Shown piece by piece: positions 53,185 to 63,948 of a DNA stretch of 64,000 nt. Each line of letters begins with the position of its first letter. Position 1 is the stretch's first letter. Below the pieces are notes generated by a model, which worked only from the letters and a program-made list of their open reading frames with translations, had not been told where the DNA came from and made no database searches. The position numbers and the translations under genes were made by a program. The DNA is from Mediterranea massiliensis. GTDB taxonomy: Bacteria; Bacteroidota; Bacteroidia; Bacteroidales; Bacteroidaceae. The stretch is from the NCBI GenBank assembly GCA_015060695.1, contig SUYA01000001.1, positions 386,307 to 450,306 on the forward strand, given 5' to 3'.

Positions 53185-54188
53185 TTCTTCACAACCTCCC
53201 CAAATCGTTTAGGTTTAACATAAGTGTTGATAAGCGGAGTAAACGCATTCATAATCAGAATTGCGAATGACATACCTTCGGGATAAGCACCGAACAAACG
53301 GATTACAACTGTCAACAAACCAATGCAAACACCGTAAATCAACATTCCATTCTTGCTCATTGGAGAGGTGGCATAGTCGGTTGCCATAAAAATAGCACCC
53401 AAGAAGAGACCACCTGAACAGAGGTGATAGATAGGCGATACATAGGTTGTAGGATCAATCAAATTCATAACACCGGCAAATGCAAAAACTGTAACTAAAA
53501 TAGACACAGGAATGTGCCAAGTGATAATCTTCTTCCACAGCATATAAATCAGACCAAGCAACAGAGCCAACTCACTAACTTCACCCAAACAGCCGGCACC
53601 TACCAGACAACCTTCAGGAATACCCAACAAAAGGGTAAAAGCATCGGGCAATTGCTCTATGGCTGCAACATTGCCTGTAACTACTTGCTTCATTATGGCT
53701 AAAGGAGTAGCACCAGTAGCTGCATCGGTGTAAGAAGTAAGCCATCCAGCTTGTGGCCAAGAAGTCATCTGCACTGGGAATGAAAGCAACAAAAATACAC
53801 GACCTACCAAAGCGGGGTTGAAAGGATTACAACCCAAACCGCCGAATGACATTTTGCCCACACCAATAGCGAACAAAGCACCCAAGATGATAATCCAAAT
53901 AGGCAAATTAGAGGGTAAATTGAAAGCCAACAATACACCGGTAATGATAGCCGAACCATCGCAGATGGTGCAAGTGTCTTTCTTCATAATGAATTTCACA
54001 ATAGCCCACTCGAAAAAGAGACATGCAGCAACCGAAGTGAGCGTAACAATCAGCGCACCCAAACCGAAAGTGACAAGCGACATGATGAATGCAGGCAGCA
54101 AGGCTATTAGCACGCCATACATATTCTTTTTTACGCTATCACCACTATGAACGTGGGGCGAATTGGATATATACAATTTATTTTCCAT
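53181..54188 (-). CDS. rnfD: Rnf electron transport complex subunit D
   Basis: 335 residues with about nine membrane helices. Visible marks are SPHVHSGDSVKKNMYGVLIALLPA at the N-terminus, TICDGSAIITGVLLAFNLPSN, FGGLGCNPFNPALVGRVFLL, and DAATGATPLAIMKQ, whose SGAT-like Thr binds FMN covalently in the family. The late segment GAIFMATDYATSPMSKNG is typical. It is thought to form the ion path with RnfA and RnfE. The C-terminus overlaps rnfG by 4 bp; rnfC ends 13 bp upstream. Confidence 0.95.
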   Translation of the reverse strand: MENKLYISNSPHVHSGDSVKKNMYGVLIALLPAFIMSLVTFGLGALIVTLTSVAACLFFEWAIVKFIMKKDTCTICDGSAIITGVLLAFNLPSNLPIWIIILGALFAIGVGKMSFGGLGCNPFNPALVGRVFLLLSFPVQMTSWPQAGWLTSYTDAATGATPLAIMKQVVTGNVAAIEQLPDAFTLLLGIPEGCLVGAGCLGEVSELALLLGLIYMLWKKIITWHIPVSILVTVFAFAGVMNLIDPTTYVSPIYHLCSGGLFLGAIFMATDYATSPMSKNGMLIYGVCIGLLTVVIRLFGAYPEGMSFAILIMNAFTPLINTYVKPKRFGEVVKK

Positions 54189-54201
54189 ATCTTCAATCTA
54201 T

Positions 54202-55536
54202 TTATTTAGCTTGACGTGCACGAATCATAGCTCCCACCTTGGCCTTACCCAAACGGCAATAGTCTAACAAAGGACGATTGGCCGGGCAAGTGAACTGACA
54301 AGAACCGCATTCGATACAATCCATAATATTCTCTTTCTCCATACGTTCGAAATCACCACGTTCGGCCAATAGACCTAACAGATACGACTGCAATCCCATG
54401 GGACAAGCACTGATGCACTTGGCACAACGAATACATGACTGTGCCTCGCCACGTTTGGCTTCCTTATTGTTCATAATCAAGATACCAGAACTTCCTTTTG
54501 CAGTAGGTACATCGGTATTAACCAATGCTTTACCCATCATCGGGCCACCACCGATAATCTTACCTGTATCTTCTGGTAAACCACCACATGCGTCAATGAG
54601 TTGCTTCATCGGTGTACCAATGCGAGCTAAGAAGTTAGAAGGCTTAGCCAACGACTTACCGGTTACAGTAATGACACGCTCAAACAAAGGCTTGTTCTTC
54701 TGAACTGCTTGGTAAACAGCAAAAGCTGTACCAACATTCTGAACAACAGCACCGGTAGATATAGGCAACTGTCCACTGCCTACCTGACGTTTGATAATAG
54801 CGTCAATTAATTGTTTTTCACCACCTTGAGGATATTTTACTTTCAAAGGAACCACCTCGATGCCTGCATACGAAGCAGCCACCTTAGTCATCAGTTCTAT
54901 AGCATCTGGTTTATTGTTTTCAATACCAATAAATGCCTTGCTCACCTTTACAGCTTTCATCAAGATAGTTACACCGACCATGATTTCTTCGGCATGTTCT
55001 AACATCAACTGATGGTCAGCAGTTAAATAAGGTTCGCACTCAACAGCATTGATAATTACACACTCTGCCTTGAATGCAGGAGGTGGACAAAGTTTTACCT
55101 GAGTAGGAAAACAAGCGCCACCCAGACCTACAATACCAGCATCGGCAATCTTCTTTACTATCTCTTCAGGTGATAAGTTACACTCTTTCACCAAAGTTTC
55201 ACTGCGATCAATGCTTTCTTCCCATTCATCACCTTCAACATCAATGAAGATGGCTGGCTTAGGATAACCACTTGCATCGACAATCGTATCAATCTTAGCC
55301 ACTTTACCACTAACAGAAGAGTGGATAGCTGCTGAAACAAAACCACCGGGTTCGGCAATCTTGGTACCTACTTTCACAACATCTCCCTTGGCTACTATTG
55401 CCTTGGCAGGAGCACCGATGTGCTGTCCCAACAAAATAACAGCTTTTGCAGGAATTTCGGCCTGCTGAATGGGTTGATGAGCTGAAAGTTTATTTTCGTG
55501 TGGATGAACACCACCGATTGAAAATGTCTTCAACAT
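54202..55536 (-). CDS. rnfC: Rnf electron transport complex subunit C
   Basis: 444 residues, peripheral subunit that reacts with NAD(H). N-terminal FSIGGVHPHENKLSAHQPIQ, then the NADH/FMN-binding region IVGLGGACFPTQVKL and NAVECEPYLTADHQLM, the SLBB-like part, and two [4Fe-4S] motifs near the C-terminus, CIRCAKCISACP and CIECGSCQFTCP. The sequence shows no membrane helix, as expected. It lies between rnfB (39 bp upstream) and rnfD. Confidence 0.95.
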   Translation of the reverse strand: MLKTFSIGGVHPHENKLSAHQPIQQAEIPAKAVILLGQHIGAPAKAIVAKGDVVKVGTKIAEPGGFVSAAIHSSVSGKVAKIDTIVDASGYPKPAIFIDVEGDEWEESIDRSETLVKECNLSPEEIVKKIADAGIVGLGGACFPTQVKLCPPPAFKAECVIINAVECEPYLTADHQLMLEHAEEIMVGVTILMKAVKVSKAFIGIENNKPDAIELMTKVAASYAGIEVVPLKVKYPQGGEKQLIDAIIKRQVGSGQLPISTGAVVQNVGTAFAVYQAVQKNKPLFERVITVTGKSLAKPSNFLARIGTPMKQLIDACGGLPEDTGKIIGGGPMMGKALVNTDVPTAKGSSGILIMNNKEAKRGEAQSCIRCAKCISACPMGLQSYLLGLLAERGDFERMEKENIMDCIECGSCQFTCPANRPLLDYCRLGKAKVGAMIRARQAK

Positions 55537-55575
55537 ACAATTTCAGTATTTTAATCGTTTATTTTCTTCTTATTA

Positions 55576-56532
55576 TTAAGCCTCAGCTTTAGGCGTTTCA
55601 ATAACCTTGGTAGTATCAGTTTCCTTTGGAGTCTCTACTACCTTTGGGGCTTCAACCTTCTTCTCTATCGGTTTTGCAGCTACAGGTGTAGTTGCAGCAT
55701 CGGCCTTAGGCTTGCGCGGCGGGAAGTTGAGAGCGATGATAGAACCTTGTGGACAAGCCTCTTCACACTTACGACATGACTTACATTTGTTGTAATCAAT
55801 GTATGCCAAGTTGTTTTCTAAAGTAATTGCCTCAAACGGACATACTTTCACACACTTGCCACAACCAATACATGCTACTTTACAAGCCTTGCGAGCTACA
55901 GCACCTTTGTCTTTGTTGACACACTGTACATAGATGCGGCGCGACTTCTTACCGGCCAAACGAATTTCAATGATATTCTTGGGGCAAGCCTTTACACAAG
56001 CGCCACAAGCCGTACACTTCGATTCATCTACTTCAGGAATACCGGTTTCCGGATTCATCTTAATAGCACCAAACTGACAAGCTGCTACACAGTCGCCACA
56101 GCCCAAGCAGCCAAAGCTACATCCAGTCTCACCTCCATAAAGGGCTGCTGCAATAGCGCAACTCTTGGCACTATCGTACTTGTTCAAACGAGGACGGTTC
56201 TCACAAGTACCATTACATCTCACTACAGCCACTTTCGGTTCCGAAGCCTCGGCTGCCAATCCCAGAATTTCGGCAATCTTCTCCATTGTAGCTTGACCAC
56301 CTACCGGACAGAGTTTGCCTTCTAACGAACCTGCCTTGACGCAAGCATCAGCAAATCCGCTACAACCCGGGTAACCACATCCACCGCAATTGGCTTGAGG
56401 CAACACTTCGGATACCTGAGCAATACGCGGATCTTCATACACAGCGAATTTCTTGGAAGCGGCATAAAGAATAGCAGCCAAAATCAGTGCTATGGCTCCC
56501 AACGAAATCACTGCAATCAGAATTACATTCAT
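55576..56532 (-). CDS. rnfB: Rnf electron transport complex subunit B
   Basis: 318 residues. One N-terminal membrane helix (ILIAVISLGAIALILAAILYAA), then the RnfB-specific Fe-S motif ANCGGCGYPGCSGFADAC, followed by four ferredoxin-like CxxCxxCxxxC sites (CLGCGDCVAACQ, CTACGACVKACP, CIGCGKCVKVCP, CKSCRKCEEACP). It takes electrons from reduced ferredoxin. The C-terminal ~45 residues are a Pro/Lys/Glu/Thr-rich tail (KPIEKKVEAPKVVETPKE) without Cys, probably a flexible linker. Second gene of the operon. Confidence 0.95.
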   Translation of the reverse strand: MNVILIAVISLGAIALILAAILYAASKKFAVYEDPRIAQVSEVLPQANCGGCGYPGCSGFADACVKAGSLEGKLCPVGGQATMEKIAEILGLAAEASEPKVAVVRCNGTCENRPRLNKYDSAKSCAIAAALYGGETGCSFGCLGCGDCVAACQFGAIKMNPETGIPEVDESKCTACGACVKACPKNIIEIRLAGKKSRRIYVQCVNKDKGAVARKACKVACIGCGKCVKVCPFEAITLENNLAYIDYNKCKSCRKCEEACPQGSIIALNFPPRKPKADAATTPVAAKPIEKKVEAPKVVETPKETDTTKVIETPKAEA

Positions 56533-56564
56533 AAATCAGTAGTTTATTAATTATTTATTATTAG

Positions 56565-56984
56565 TTAATTCAATGGACGAACCGTAAAGGTAAATTTCTT
56601 AGTTATACGTGACTTGTTAAGCCACAATATAAAATAATATACAGCAAGACAAGGTATTGAACCGAATACGGCTATCAACTCGTTTTGCTGTACATTCATC
56701 AAAGCAAACAACACTGTTACAAGAATAATCAAGGGTACTACAAAAGCTAACAATACGGCTTTCATACCCATGGCTAAGGTACCCATAACCCACACGGCAT
56801 CACCTATGCGGTAAGAAGAAGAATCATAGGTTAATACATCAATCAACTTTTCATCAACATCGGCAGAAGTACAATGCCCTTTTATGCTGCACGAAGCGCA
56901 TGCCGAAGTTTGTACAATTCTCACCTGTAGATGAGTACCATTGATGCTTTCCACAATACCTTGATGTCTTATAGTGTCTGCCAT
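56565..56984 (-). CDS. RseC/RsxC-reducing family protein at the head of the rnf operon
   Basis: 139 residues. A soluble N-terminal domain with Cys motif TSACASCSIKGHCTSAD is followed by two membrane helices (VLLAFVVPLIILVTVLFAL and LIAVFGSIPCLAVYYFILWL). This fits the SoxR-reducing/RseC family, which travels with Rnf/Rsx genes and may help assemble or insert Fe-S or flavin cofactors (family association, not proven). It starts the operon, 32 bp ahead of rnfB. Confidence 0.88.
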   Translation of the reverse strand: MADTIRHQGIVESINGTHLQVRIVQTSACASCSIKGHCTSADVDEKLIDVLTYDSSSYRIGDAVWVMGTLAMGMKAVLLAFVVPLIILVTVLFALMNVQQNELIAVFGSIPCLAVYYFILWLNKSRITKKFTFTVRPLN

Positions 56985-57012
56985 TTTGCAAAGTGCACAT
57001 TACAATTCGGGG

Positions 57013-57042
57013 CAAATTTACACATAAATTACGAATTACAAG
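57013..57042 (-). promoter_or_regulatory. Predicted rnf operon promoter
   Basis: On the minus strand, TAAATTTG (57013-57020) matches TAnnTTTG exactly; CTTG (57039-57042), 18 bp upstream, is an imperfect -33 box at a slightly short spacing. Confidence 0.5.
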
Positions 57043-57100
57043 TCTTTATTTCATATTTTCTGTGTGCGATAACGCTCTTTTCATGATAATTCAATAAAAA

Positions 57101-57130
57101 AAGGCTACCCATTCATTCATAGGTAGCCTT
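57101..57130 (-). terminator. Terminator of glgP
   Basis: AAGGCTACC (57101-57109) pairs with GGTAGCCTT (57122-57130); on the minus strand a T run follows. It lies 27 bp after the glgP stop. Confidence 0.85.
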
Positions 57131-57156
57131 CTTTATCAAAGAATATATTATTCTAC

Positions 57157-59721
57157 TTATACAAACCAACGAACATAACAGAAGTCCATACGGTGAGGCA
57201 AGTCATCGTGCTTCGGATACATGCGGTAGCAAACCTTGAAACTACCAGCGTTCGCCAATTCATGCTTGCATTGGAATGTGTAGAGATTACCTTCTTTCTT
57301 CACCACTTCAAACGGTTCAACTGAATAAATATGCTGCTTACCGTTTTGATCAGTGCTGATAGTTACCAATTCAATGCCGATTGCATCGTCCAAACCTTGT
57401 TCATCAACCACGTGAGTAACAGTATATTGTTTACCACTTTCGATTGAACCATTCTGCATCTCTTCACACTTTTCAGTTGAAACGACACGGATGCTATCCC
57501 ACTTAGCAGCTACTTGTTCTTTCCAAGCAGCAATTTCCTTAGCCTTGGCATAGTTGTCGGCAGCTAACACCTTGAAACGCTTAGCTTCTTTATTATAGAA
57601 CTTTTCGTAGTAATCATCCAACTGACGCTTCATAGTGTAATGAGGCGCAATTTGAGCGATTGAGTTCTTAATTGTACGAATCCAACCTTCAGAATATCCC
57701 TTCTTGTTGCGAGCGTAGTACAAAGGCAAGATTTCAGTTTCCAAAATGCTATAGATTGTAGCAGCATCGAGTTGGTCTTGATGTTCTTGGTTTTGGTAAG
57801 TACGCTTTTCGGTCAATGCCCAACCGGCACCTTCGCGATAGCCTTCCAACCACCAACCATCGAGTACTGAGAAGTTTACAACACCGTTCATCAAGGCCTT
57901 TTCGCCCGATGTACCTGATGCTTCAAGAGGACGTGTCGGAGTATTCAACCAAATATCTACACCTGATACAAGGCGACGAGCCAATTGCATGTCATAGTTT
58001 TCGAGGAAGATAATCTTACCCAAGAACTCAGGACGACGAGAAATTTCAATAATCTTCTTAATAAGACCTTGACCTGCGCCATCGTGTGGGTGAGCCTTAC
58101 CTGTGAAGAGGAATTGTACCGGATAGTCGGGGTTATTTACAATCTTAGCCAAACGTTCCAAGTCGGTGAACAACAAGTGAGCACGTTTGTAAGTTGCAAA
58201 ACGACGACCAAAACCAATCAACAAAGCATTCGGGTTAATCTTATCCATCAACGCTACGATGCGTGAAGGGTCACCTTGATTCTTCAACCAAGTTTCACGA
58301 TATTGCTTACGTACATAGTCAATCAACTTATTCTTCAAAGCCATACGTGTGTTCCAAATTTCTTCATCTGAAACATTGTAGATAGCTTCCCAAAGTTTTT
58401 GGTTTGATTGATCGTTATAATAGCTTGCATCGAAATGTTTTGCATAGAGGTTTTTCCATTCTGTAGCACTCCATGTTGGGAAGTGAACACCATTGGTTAC
58501 ATAACCTACGTGGTTTTCCTCAGGGAAATAACCCTTCCAAATAGAAGAGAACATTTCTTGTGATACCTTTCCGTGCAACCAACTTACGCCATTAACTTCT
58601 TGTGAAGTGTTGCAAGCGAACACTGACATACAGAAACGTTCACCCTTATCACCAGGATTATTACGACCAAGATCCATCAAGTCATCCCAAGTGATACCCA
58701 TACGGGGAGGATAACCACCCATATACTTACCAAAGAGGCTTTCATCGAAGTAGTCATGACCAGCTGGAACTGGTGTATGTACAGTATAAAGTGAAGAAGC
58801 ACGTACCAATTCTATAGCTTGCTCGTAAGTCAATCCTTCAGCTACATAGTCACAGATACGTTGTACATTAATCAAAGCTGCATGACCCTCGTTGCAATGA
58901 TAGATATTTTTCTTGATACCCAACTTCTTCAACATAAGCATACCACCGATACCGAGAAGAATCTCTTGCTTCAAACGGTTTTCCCAATCACCACCATATA
59001 AAGTATGAGTGATAGAACGGTCGAATTCACTATTCATTTCATTATCTGTATCAAGCAGATAGAGTGAAATGCGACCTACGTTTACACGCCATACCAAAGC
59101 GTGTACATAGTAGTCCAAATAAGGAACATCAACAATCACTTGCTTGCCGTCTTCACCTATAACAGGATCAAGAGGCAACTGACCGAAGTTTTGTGCTTCA
59201 TAATTAGCTATCTGCTGGCCATCCATTGAGAGTGATTGTGAGAAGTATCCATAGCGATACAAGAAACCGACAGCACACATATCCACGTTGCTATCTGATG
59301 CTTCTTTAAGGTAGTCACCGGCCAATACGCCCAAACCACCAGAGTATATCTTCAATACATGGTTCAAACCATATTCCATGCTGAAATAAGCTACTGACGG
59401 ACGTTCCTTGTTAGGCTCAACATCCATATAGGTGCGGAATTTGGCATATACCTCATCTACACGCTTCAAGATGTCCTTATCAGCAGCTAGTGCTTCCAAT
59501 TTTGAATAATTCATACGTTCCAACAAAAGAACAGGGTTTTGTCCTACTTCTTTCCACAATTCAGGATTAAGGTCGCGGAACAATTGTGTTGCCTCGTAGT
59601 TCCAAGACCACCAAATGTTGCGTGCCAATTCAGACAATTTCTCCAATTCGGCAGGAACGTGTGATTTTACGTTCACTTCTCTCCAGTTCGGAGTGTTTAC
59701 ATTACTTACTTTAATCTTCAT
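57157..59721 (-). CDS. glgP: Alpha-glucan (glycogen) phosphorylase, GT35
   Basis: 854 residues. It releases glucose-1-phosphate from glycogen or maltodextrin, using pyridoxal phosphate. The short-type N-terminus ([19 protein letters not shown]) is that of the bacterial/archaeal GT35 branch annotated as alpha-glucan phosphorylase. Motifs: [67 protein letters not shown], and the cofactor lysine in [27 protein letters not shown]. Glu replaces the usual Met/Asn just before that Lys. It is the second gene after glgA (30 bp), so storage and breakdown enzymes are made together. Confidence 0.93.
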   Translation of the reverse strand: MKIKVSNVNTPNWREVNVKSHVPAELEKLSELARNIWWSWNYEATQLFRDLNPELWKEVGQNPVLLLERMNYSKLEALAADKDILKRVDEVYAKFRTYMDVEPNKERPSVAYFSMEYGLNHVLKIYSGGLGVLAGDYLKEASDSNVDMCAVGFLYRYGYFSQSLSMDGQQIANYEAQNFGQLPLDPVIGEDGKQVIVDVPYLDYYVHALVWRVNVGRISLYLLDTDNEMNSEFDRSITHTLYGGDWENRLKQEILLGIGGMLMLKKLGIKKNIYHCNEGHAALINVQRICDYVAEGLTYEQAIELVRASSLYTVHTPVPAGHDYFDESLFGKYMGGYPPRMGITWDDLMDLGRNNPGDKGERFCMSVFACNTSQEVNGVSWLHGKVSQEMFSSIWKGYFPEENHVGYVTNGVHFPTWSATEWKNLYAKHFDASYYNDQSNQKLWEAIYNVSDEEIWNTRMALKNKLIDYVRKQYRETWLKNQGDPSRIVALMDKINPNALLIGFGRRFATYKRAHLLFTDLERLAKIVNNPDYPVQFLFTGKAHPHDGAGQGLIKKIIEISRRPEFLGKIIFLENYDMQLARRLVSGVDIWLNTPTRPLEASGTSGEKALMNGVVNFSVLDGWWLEGYREGAGWALTEKRTYQNQEHQDQLDAATIYSILETEILPLYYARNKKGYSEGWIRTIKNSIAQIAPHYTMKRQLDDYYEKFYNKEAKRFKVLAADNYAKAKEIAAWKEQVAAKWDSIRVVSTEKCEEMQNGSIESGKQYTVTHVVDEQGLDDAIGIELVTISTDQNGKQHIYSVEPFEVVKKEGNLYTFQCKHELANAGSFKVCYRMYPKHDDLPHRMDFCYVRWFV

Positions 59722-59751
59722 TGTTATAACTATTGATTAATACATCCTAAT

Positions 59752-61422
59752 TTAAATGCCGTTCAGTAAGCGTTTCTGCGCATTGCGCAACGCTACATCA
59801 TAGGCTTCATAATAATATTTTATAAAGTGTTTCCATAAGGCTTGTTCAGCCACATGTGCAGCACGTTTACGTATTTCTTTTACTTCTGATACATCTTTAG
59901 CCGAGAAATCAGCAATGGTATCTTTTATGGCATCAGCCACTTCCGAATAGTTGTAATCCGAGCGATGGATGACCTCTACCCCATCGTTAATGCCGTGCTG
60001 ATTCTTCAAGCTATTTACCCAAAGTCCAAAACCTGCCAAATCGGTAGTTACGGTAGGCACCTTAAAAGCAACACTTTCCAACGGAGTGTATCCCCAAGGC
60101 TCATAATACGAAGGATAGACGCTAAGGTCATGCCCCAACACAATGTCATAATAGTGTTTGTTCAGAATACCATCTTTTCCGTCTAAATAGCACGGCACAA
60201 ATATCACTTTCACCTTGTCTTCCGGTCGGTTACCCATACCCAAGTACTTCAACATATCCAACACTTGATCATGAGTCATATTGTGCAACCAATGCGTAAT
60301 AAAGGGACATTGCAGAGGAGTAGTAAATTTTTCCTTACTCTTCAAACGCTCTTGTAAATCTTCACGCGGGTCGCCAACCCAACTTGGTACATTAATAAGT
60401 GCCAATACCTTCTTCTTCAAGTTTTTATCGCGATTCAAGCGATTCAAAGCTTCCAAGAAAACATTAATGCCTTTATTCTTAAACTCGTAACGACCACTAG
60501 TGCCGATAATAAGTGTTTCTTCATCTTTAAGCTCTTCACCCAACAAACAGTTGGCCAAACGTAACTTCAAGGCACGAGCACGTTTGCGCTTACCGGTAAA
60601 TGTAGCTCCTTTGGGCACAAAGTCATCTTCAAATCCGTTCATCAAGACTACATCGGCTGCCTTATCCAACAATTCACGACACTCTGTATTGGTAATTTCA
60701 CTTACCGTTGTAAAACAATCTACATGATGAGCAGTTTGCTTTTCAATAGAATGTTTGGATTGTACATTCAATTCTGCAGCCATTTGATCACCGTTATAGG
60801 CAAACAAATAGTCGTACAACGGTTTATTATTACCAGCTATCGAACGCCCGATTGTAGTGGCATGAGTCGTAAAAATAGTAGCTATTTCAGGAACAGCTTG
60901 TTGCAGATAGAGTGCACCAAGGCCAGTCATCCATTCATGGGCTTGATATACCACCTTGTCGGCTTGTGTCAAATTGTAACGATAGAAACTTTCCACAACC
61001 TTTCCGGCAGCATAAGAAAACATAGATGCCTCGTCGTAATCGCCATAAGCGTGCAACGAGTCAACTTGAAACTTATTCCACATCTCTGTGTAAATCTCAT
61101 TCTTCTGCGCAAAGAAAGGCATAAAGTCCACCAAAATAACAAGGGGTTCACCCGGAATATTCCAACGTCCGATACGGACAGAAAGGTTATCTTTTTCAGC
61201 CGCATGCTTTTTCCATGCCGCACAATAATTCTCCGACTCTGTAAACAAGGGATTCTCTTTTCCTTGCCAAAAGTCCGGACCTATAAAGAACAGTTTATCA
61301 CGAAATTTCTCTTGCAAGGTGTTAGCTCGTGTAGATAACACCGTGTAAATCCCCCCCACTTTATTACATACTTCCCAACTCGATTCAAATATATAGTCAG
61401 GGGTCATCAATTCATTTACCAT
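59752..61422 (-). CDS. Glycogen synthase, GT3 (eukaryote-like) type
   Basis: 556 residues. Recognised from PDYIFESSWEVCNKVGGIYTVLSTRA, the N-terminus typical of GT3 (animal/fungal-type) glycogen synthases instead of the GT5 KVGGLADV GlgA. Further marks: FTTHATTIGRSIAG, VYQAHEWMTGLGALYL, IIGTSGRYEFKNKGINVFLEAL, and the C-terminal donor site YPSYYEPWGYTPLESVAFKVPTVTTDLAGFG. It transfers glucose from a nucleotide sugar to glycogen; which donor cannot be told here. First gene of an operon with glgP. An ATG at residue 6 (MTPDYIFESS) is an alternative start. Confidence 0.93.
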   Translation of the reverse strand: MVNELMTPDYIFESSWEVCNKVGGIYTVLSTRANTLQEKFRDKLFFIGPDFWQGKENPLFTESENYCAAWKKHAAEKDNLSVRIGRWNIPGEPLVILVDFMPFFAQKNEIYTEMWNKFQVDSLHAYGDYDEASMFSYAAGKVVESFYRYNLTQADKVVYQAHEWMTGLGALYLQQAVPEIATIFTTHATTIGRSIAGNNKPLYDYLFAYNGDQMAAELNVQSKHSIEKQTAHHVDCFTTVSEITNTECRELLDKAADVVLMNGFEDDFVPKGATFTGKRKRARALKLRLANCLLGEELKDEETLIIGTSGRYEFKNKGINVFLEALNRLNRDKNLKKKVLALINVPSWVGDPREDLQERLKSKEKFTTPLQCPFITHWLHNMTHDQVLDMLKYLGMGNRPEDKVKVIFVPCYLDGKDGILNKHYYDIVLGHDLSVYPSYYEPWGYTPLESVAFKVPTVTTDLAGFGLWVNSLKNQHGINDGVEVIHRSDYNYSEVADAIKDTIADFSAKDVSEVKEIRKRAAHVAEQALWKHFIKYYYEAYDVALRNAQKRLLNGI

Positions 61423-61457
61423 ACTATATTAACAATCTCTTTATCTCAAATCGGGTG

Positions 61458-61488
61458 CAAAAATACACAATATTATTTGTAAAACAAT
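61458..61488 (-). promoter_or_regulatory. Predicted promoter of the glycogen operon
   Basis: On the minus strand, TATTTTTG (61458-61465) matches TAnnTTTG, with ATTG (61485-61488) 19 bp upstream. Confidence 0.62.
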
Positions 61489-61590
61489 CAATTAATCAGA
61501 AAAAGTATATAAAATACACTCAACATACGGCAGAAAGGAATAAAACGCCCCTTTTCATCGGAGTTTTCTACAAATAATTAAGAAAAAAAA

Positions 61591-61614
61591 GGATGTACCT
61601 CAAAAGGCACATCC
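61591..61614 (-). terminator. Terminator of the V-ATPase operon
   Basis: GGATGTACC (61591-61599) pairs with GGCACATCC (61606-61614), one mismatch. On the minus strand T8 follows. It lies 24 bp after the subunit K stop. Confidence 0.8.
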
Positions 61615-61638
61615 CTATTTACTGAAAAAGAATAAGTA

Positions 61639-62094
<456 letters not shown>

Positions 62095-63945
62095 TTATTT
62101 CTTTACTTCAAACGGTTGATATTCAACGCCCTTACCTTCATAACCAGCATTCTTGAAATACTCTACAAACGTCAAACGTAGTGGATGTACAAAGGCTGAC
62201 AAGCAACACATAGCAATGTTCAGCGTATGGCCAAAAATAATAATTAAGCCAAAGCCTATCCAACCTAATATAGCACCAATACCTTCTTGACCATCAACAA
62301 CCATAAAGGCCAGATTATTGAAGGTTTGTCCCAACATACCGCCGGCCAGACAAAGGGCAAATAAGCGGATGTATGATAACACGTCACCCATCAAACCCGA
62401 AGCCATGTTGTAGGTGTCCCACAATCCTGCACCGATATTCATAAATACATTACGATGCAGATTGTTGAGCAAGAATATGCCAATGGCACCAAGCCCGGCA
62501 ACTGCAATGAATGCCCAAGTAGATATTTCCGATGGAATAATACTCAAGAATGAGAGTGTACCAATAATGACACCACCTACAACTACAAGCCACCAACCCC
62601 AAGCACTGAGCGACTCTTTAAAGCCGTTGAACACAGTGCTGTTGATAGCCTTCACCGTCATAGCAATAGAGATGTGTACCACACCAATACCAAGTGCCAA
62701 CACCATCTGCTTGTCATACGTAGCACCAAATAGTTCGACGTTACCAGCAATAATAAAGTTCTTCAAAGTCTGAGGTAAATCAGATTGAATAAGACTGATT
62801 CCGAAGAATGTACCCAATAACGCACCGATAACAGTGGTAAAGATACCTAACGTAATAACCAAATTCATCATACCGGCCATACTCTTACCCAATTTCTTCT
62901 TCAAGAAGAAACCCAACAAGATAAGCACCAAACCATAGCCTGCATCACCCATACAGAAGGCGAAGAACAACGAGAAGAATGGTGCCACAATCGGTGTCGG
63001 ATCGAAATCTGTAAAATTGGGCATACCATACATCTTGGTAAGCACTTCGTACATCTTGGTGAAAGCATTGTTACGGAAGAGCACTGGCACCACGTCGTCC
63101 TTGTTTGGCTTGCGTATTTCGTAATAGGCACCTTGCTTAGATAGCCATGCCTCTACTTCGGCCTCGGCCTCTTCGGGTACCCATCCTTGCAATACCATCA
63201 GTTTGTCGTCGGCCACGCGCTCGGTATCTACCAGCACTACCTTGTCGAAAGCAATTGATGTGCTCCACTGCTTTTCAAGCTGTTTCAAAGCCGGCAAAGC
63301 AGTATTGGCCAAATGCTGCAATTCATCATCCACATGTTGGCGTTTAGCTTGTAACTCAGCAACCCTTGCAGTTGCTTCTTTCAAAGAACACGACGGAAGT
63401 TCAACCAGTTGTCCGACAGCAGGTATATCCTCTCCCACCGGTGCAATTACAACATAATAGATATTTTTACCATCATCAGAGGCTACCATATAAGGATAAT
63501 CACTAATTACATCTGCATCAAACATTTTTTTTGCGCATTTATAATAGTAAAATACATAACCTACATGAGCCAATGCAGCAACCGATTGACGATTGAATTC
63601 TCCCCAAGGTTTCAAGGCTTCAACATCTTCCAACGCCTTTTGAATTTGTTGCTGAAGCGGCTTGATAGTCGCATTCAATTCATCAACACGAACTATTAAA
63701 GCCTCTGGAGATTCTTCAATTTTTACATATTCAGATTGTTTAGACAAGCCTTCTAATTGCGCAATAACATCGCGCAAATGCTTGGTGGCATCCATCTTGG
63801 CAGCCAATTCTGAGCCAGCTGGCACAATACCTTCAGTGGAGGTTTGAACATGCACCACGCCCAATTCCTGCATCTGTTGCAGGAATTCATGATATTCCTT
63901 GTGATAGACAAAGAATGTCAGTTTTTTCATTTTAGCCTTTCCCAT
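62095..63945 (-). CDS. V-type ATPase subunit I (a subunit)
   Basis: 616 residues. The N-terminal ~300 residues are cytoplasmic and coiled-coil rich (KIEESPEALIVRVDELNATIKPLQQQIQKALEDVEALK), forming the stator arm. The C-terminal half has about seven to eight membrane helices, beginning FFSLFFAFCMGDAGYGLVLILLGFFL and including the ion-channel helix with YIRLFALCLAGGMLGQTFNNLAF, where the essential Arg is the one in YIRLFAL. It forms the two half-channels next to the K ring. The start at 63945 is 3 bp after the subunit D stop and has an unusually good GGAGGAGG ahead of it. Confidence 0.94.
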   Translation of the reverse strand: MGKAKMKKLTFFVYHKEYHEFLQQMQELGVVHVQTSTEGIVPAGSELAAKMDATKHLRDVIAQLEGLSKQSEYVKIEESPEALIVRVDELNATIKPLQQQIQKALEDVEALKPWGEFNRQSVAALAHVGYVFYYYKCAKKMFDADVISDYPYMVASDDGKNIYYVVIAPVGEDIPAVGQLVELPSCSLKEATARVAELQAKRQHVDDELQHLANTALPALKQLEKQWSTSIAFDKVVLVDTERVADDKLMVLQGWVPEEAEAEVEAWLSKQGAYYEIRKPNKDDVVPVLFRNNAFTKMYEVLTKMYGMPNFTDFDPTPIVAPFFSLFFAFCMGDAGYGLVLILLGFFLKKKLGKSMAGMMNLVITLGIFTTVIGALLGTFFGISLIQSDLPQTLKNFIIAGNVELFGATYDKQMVLALGIGVVHISIAMTVKAINSTVFNGFKESLSAWGWWLVVVGGVIIGTLSFLSIIPSEISTWAFIAVAGLGAIGIFLLNNLHRNVFMNIGAGLWDTYNMASGLMGDVLSYIRLFALCLAGGMLGQTFNNLAFMVVDGQEGIGAILGWIGFGLIIIFGHTLNIAMCCLSAFVHPLRLTFVEYFKNAGYEGKGVEYQPFEVKK

Positions 63946-63948
63946 GTT

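Noticed and set aside
60724..61338. 204-codon frame antisense to glycogen synthase
   Set aside because: Entirely within a recognised gene; no domain, start or promoter support.
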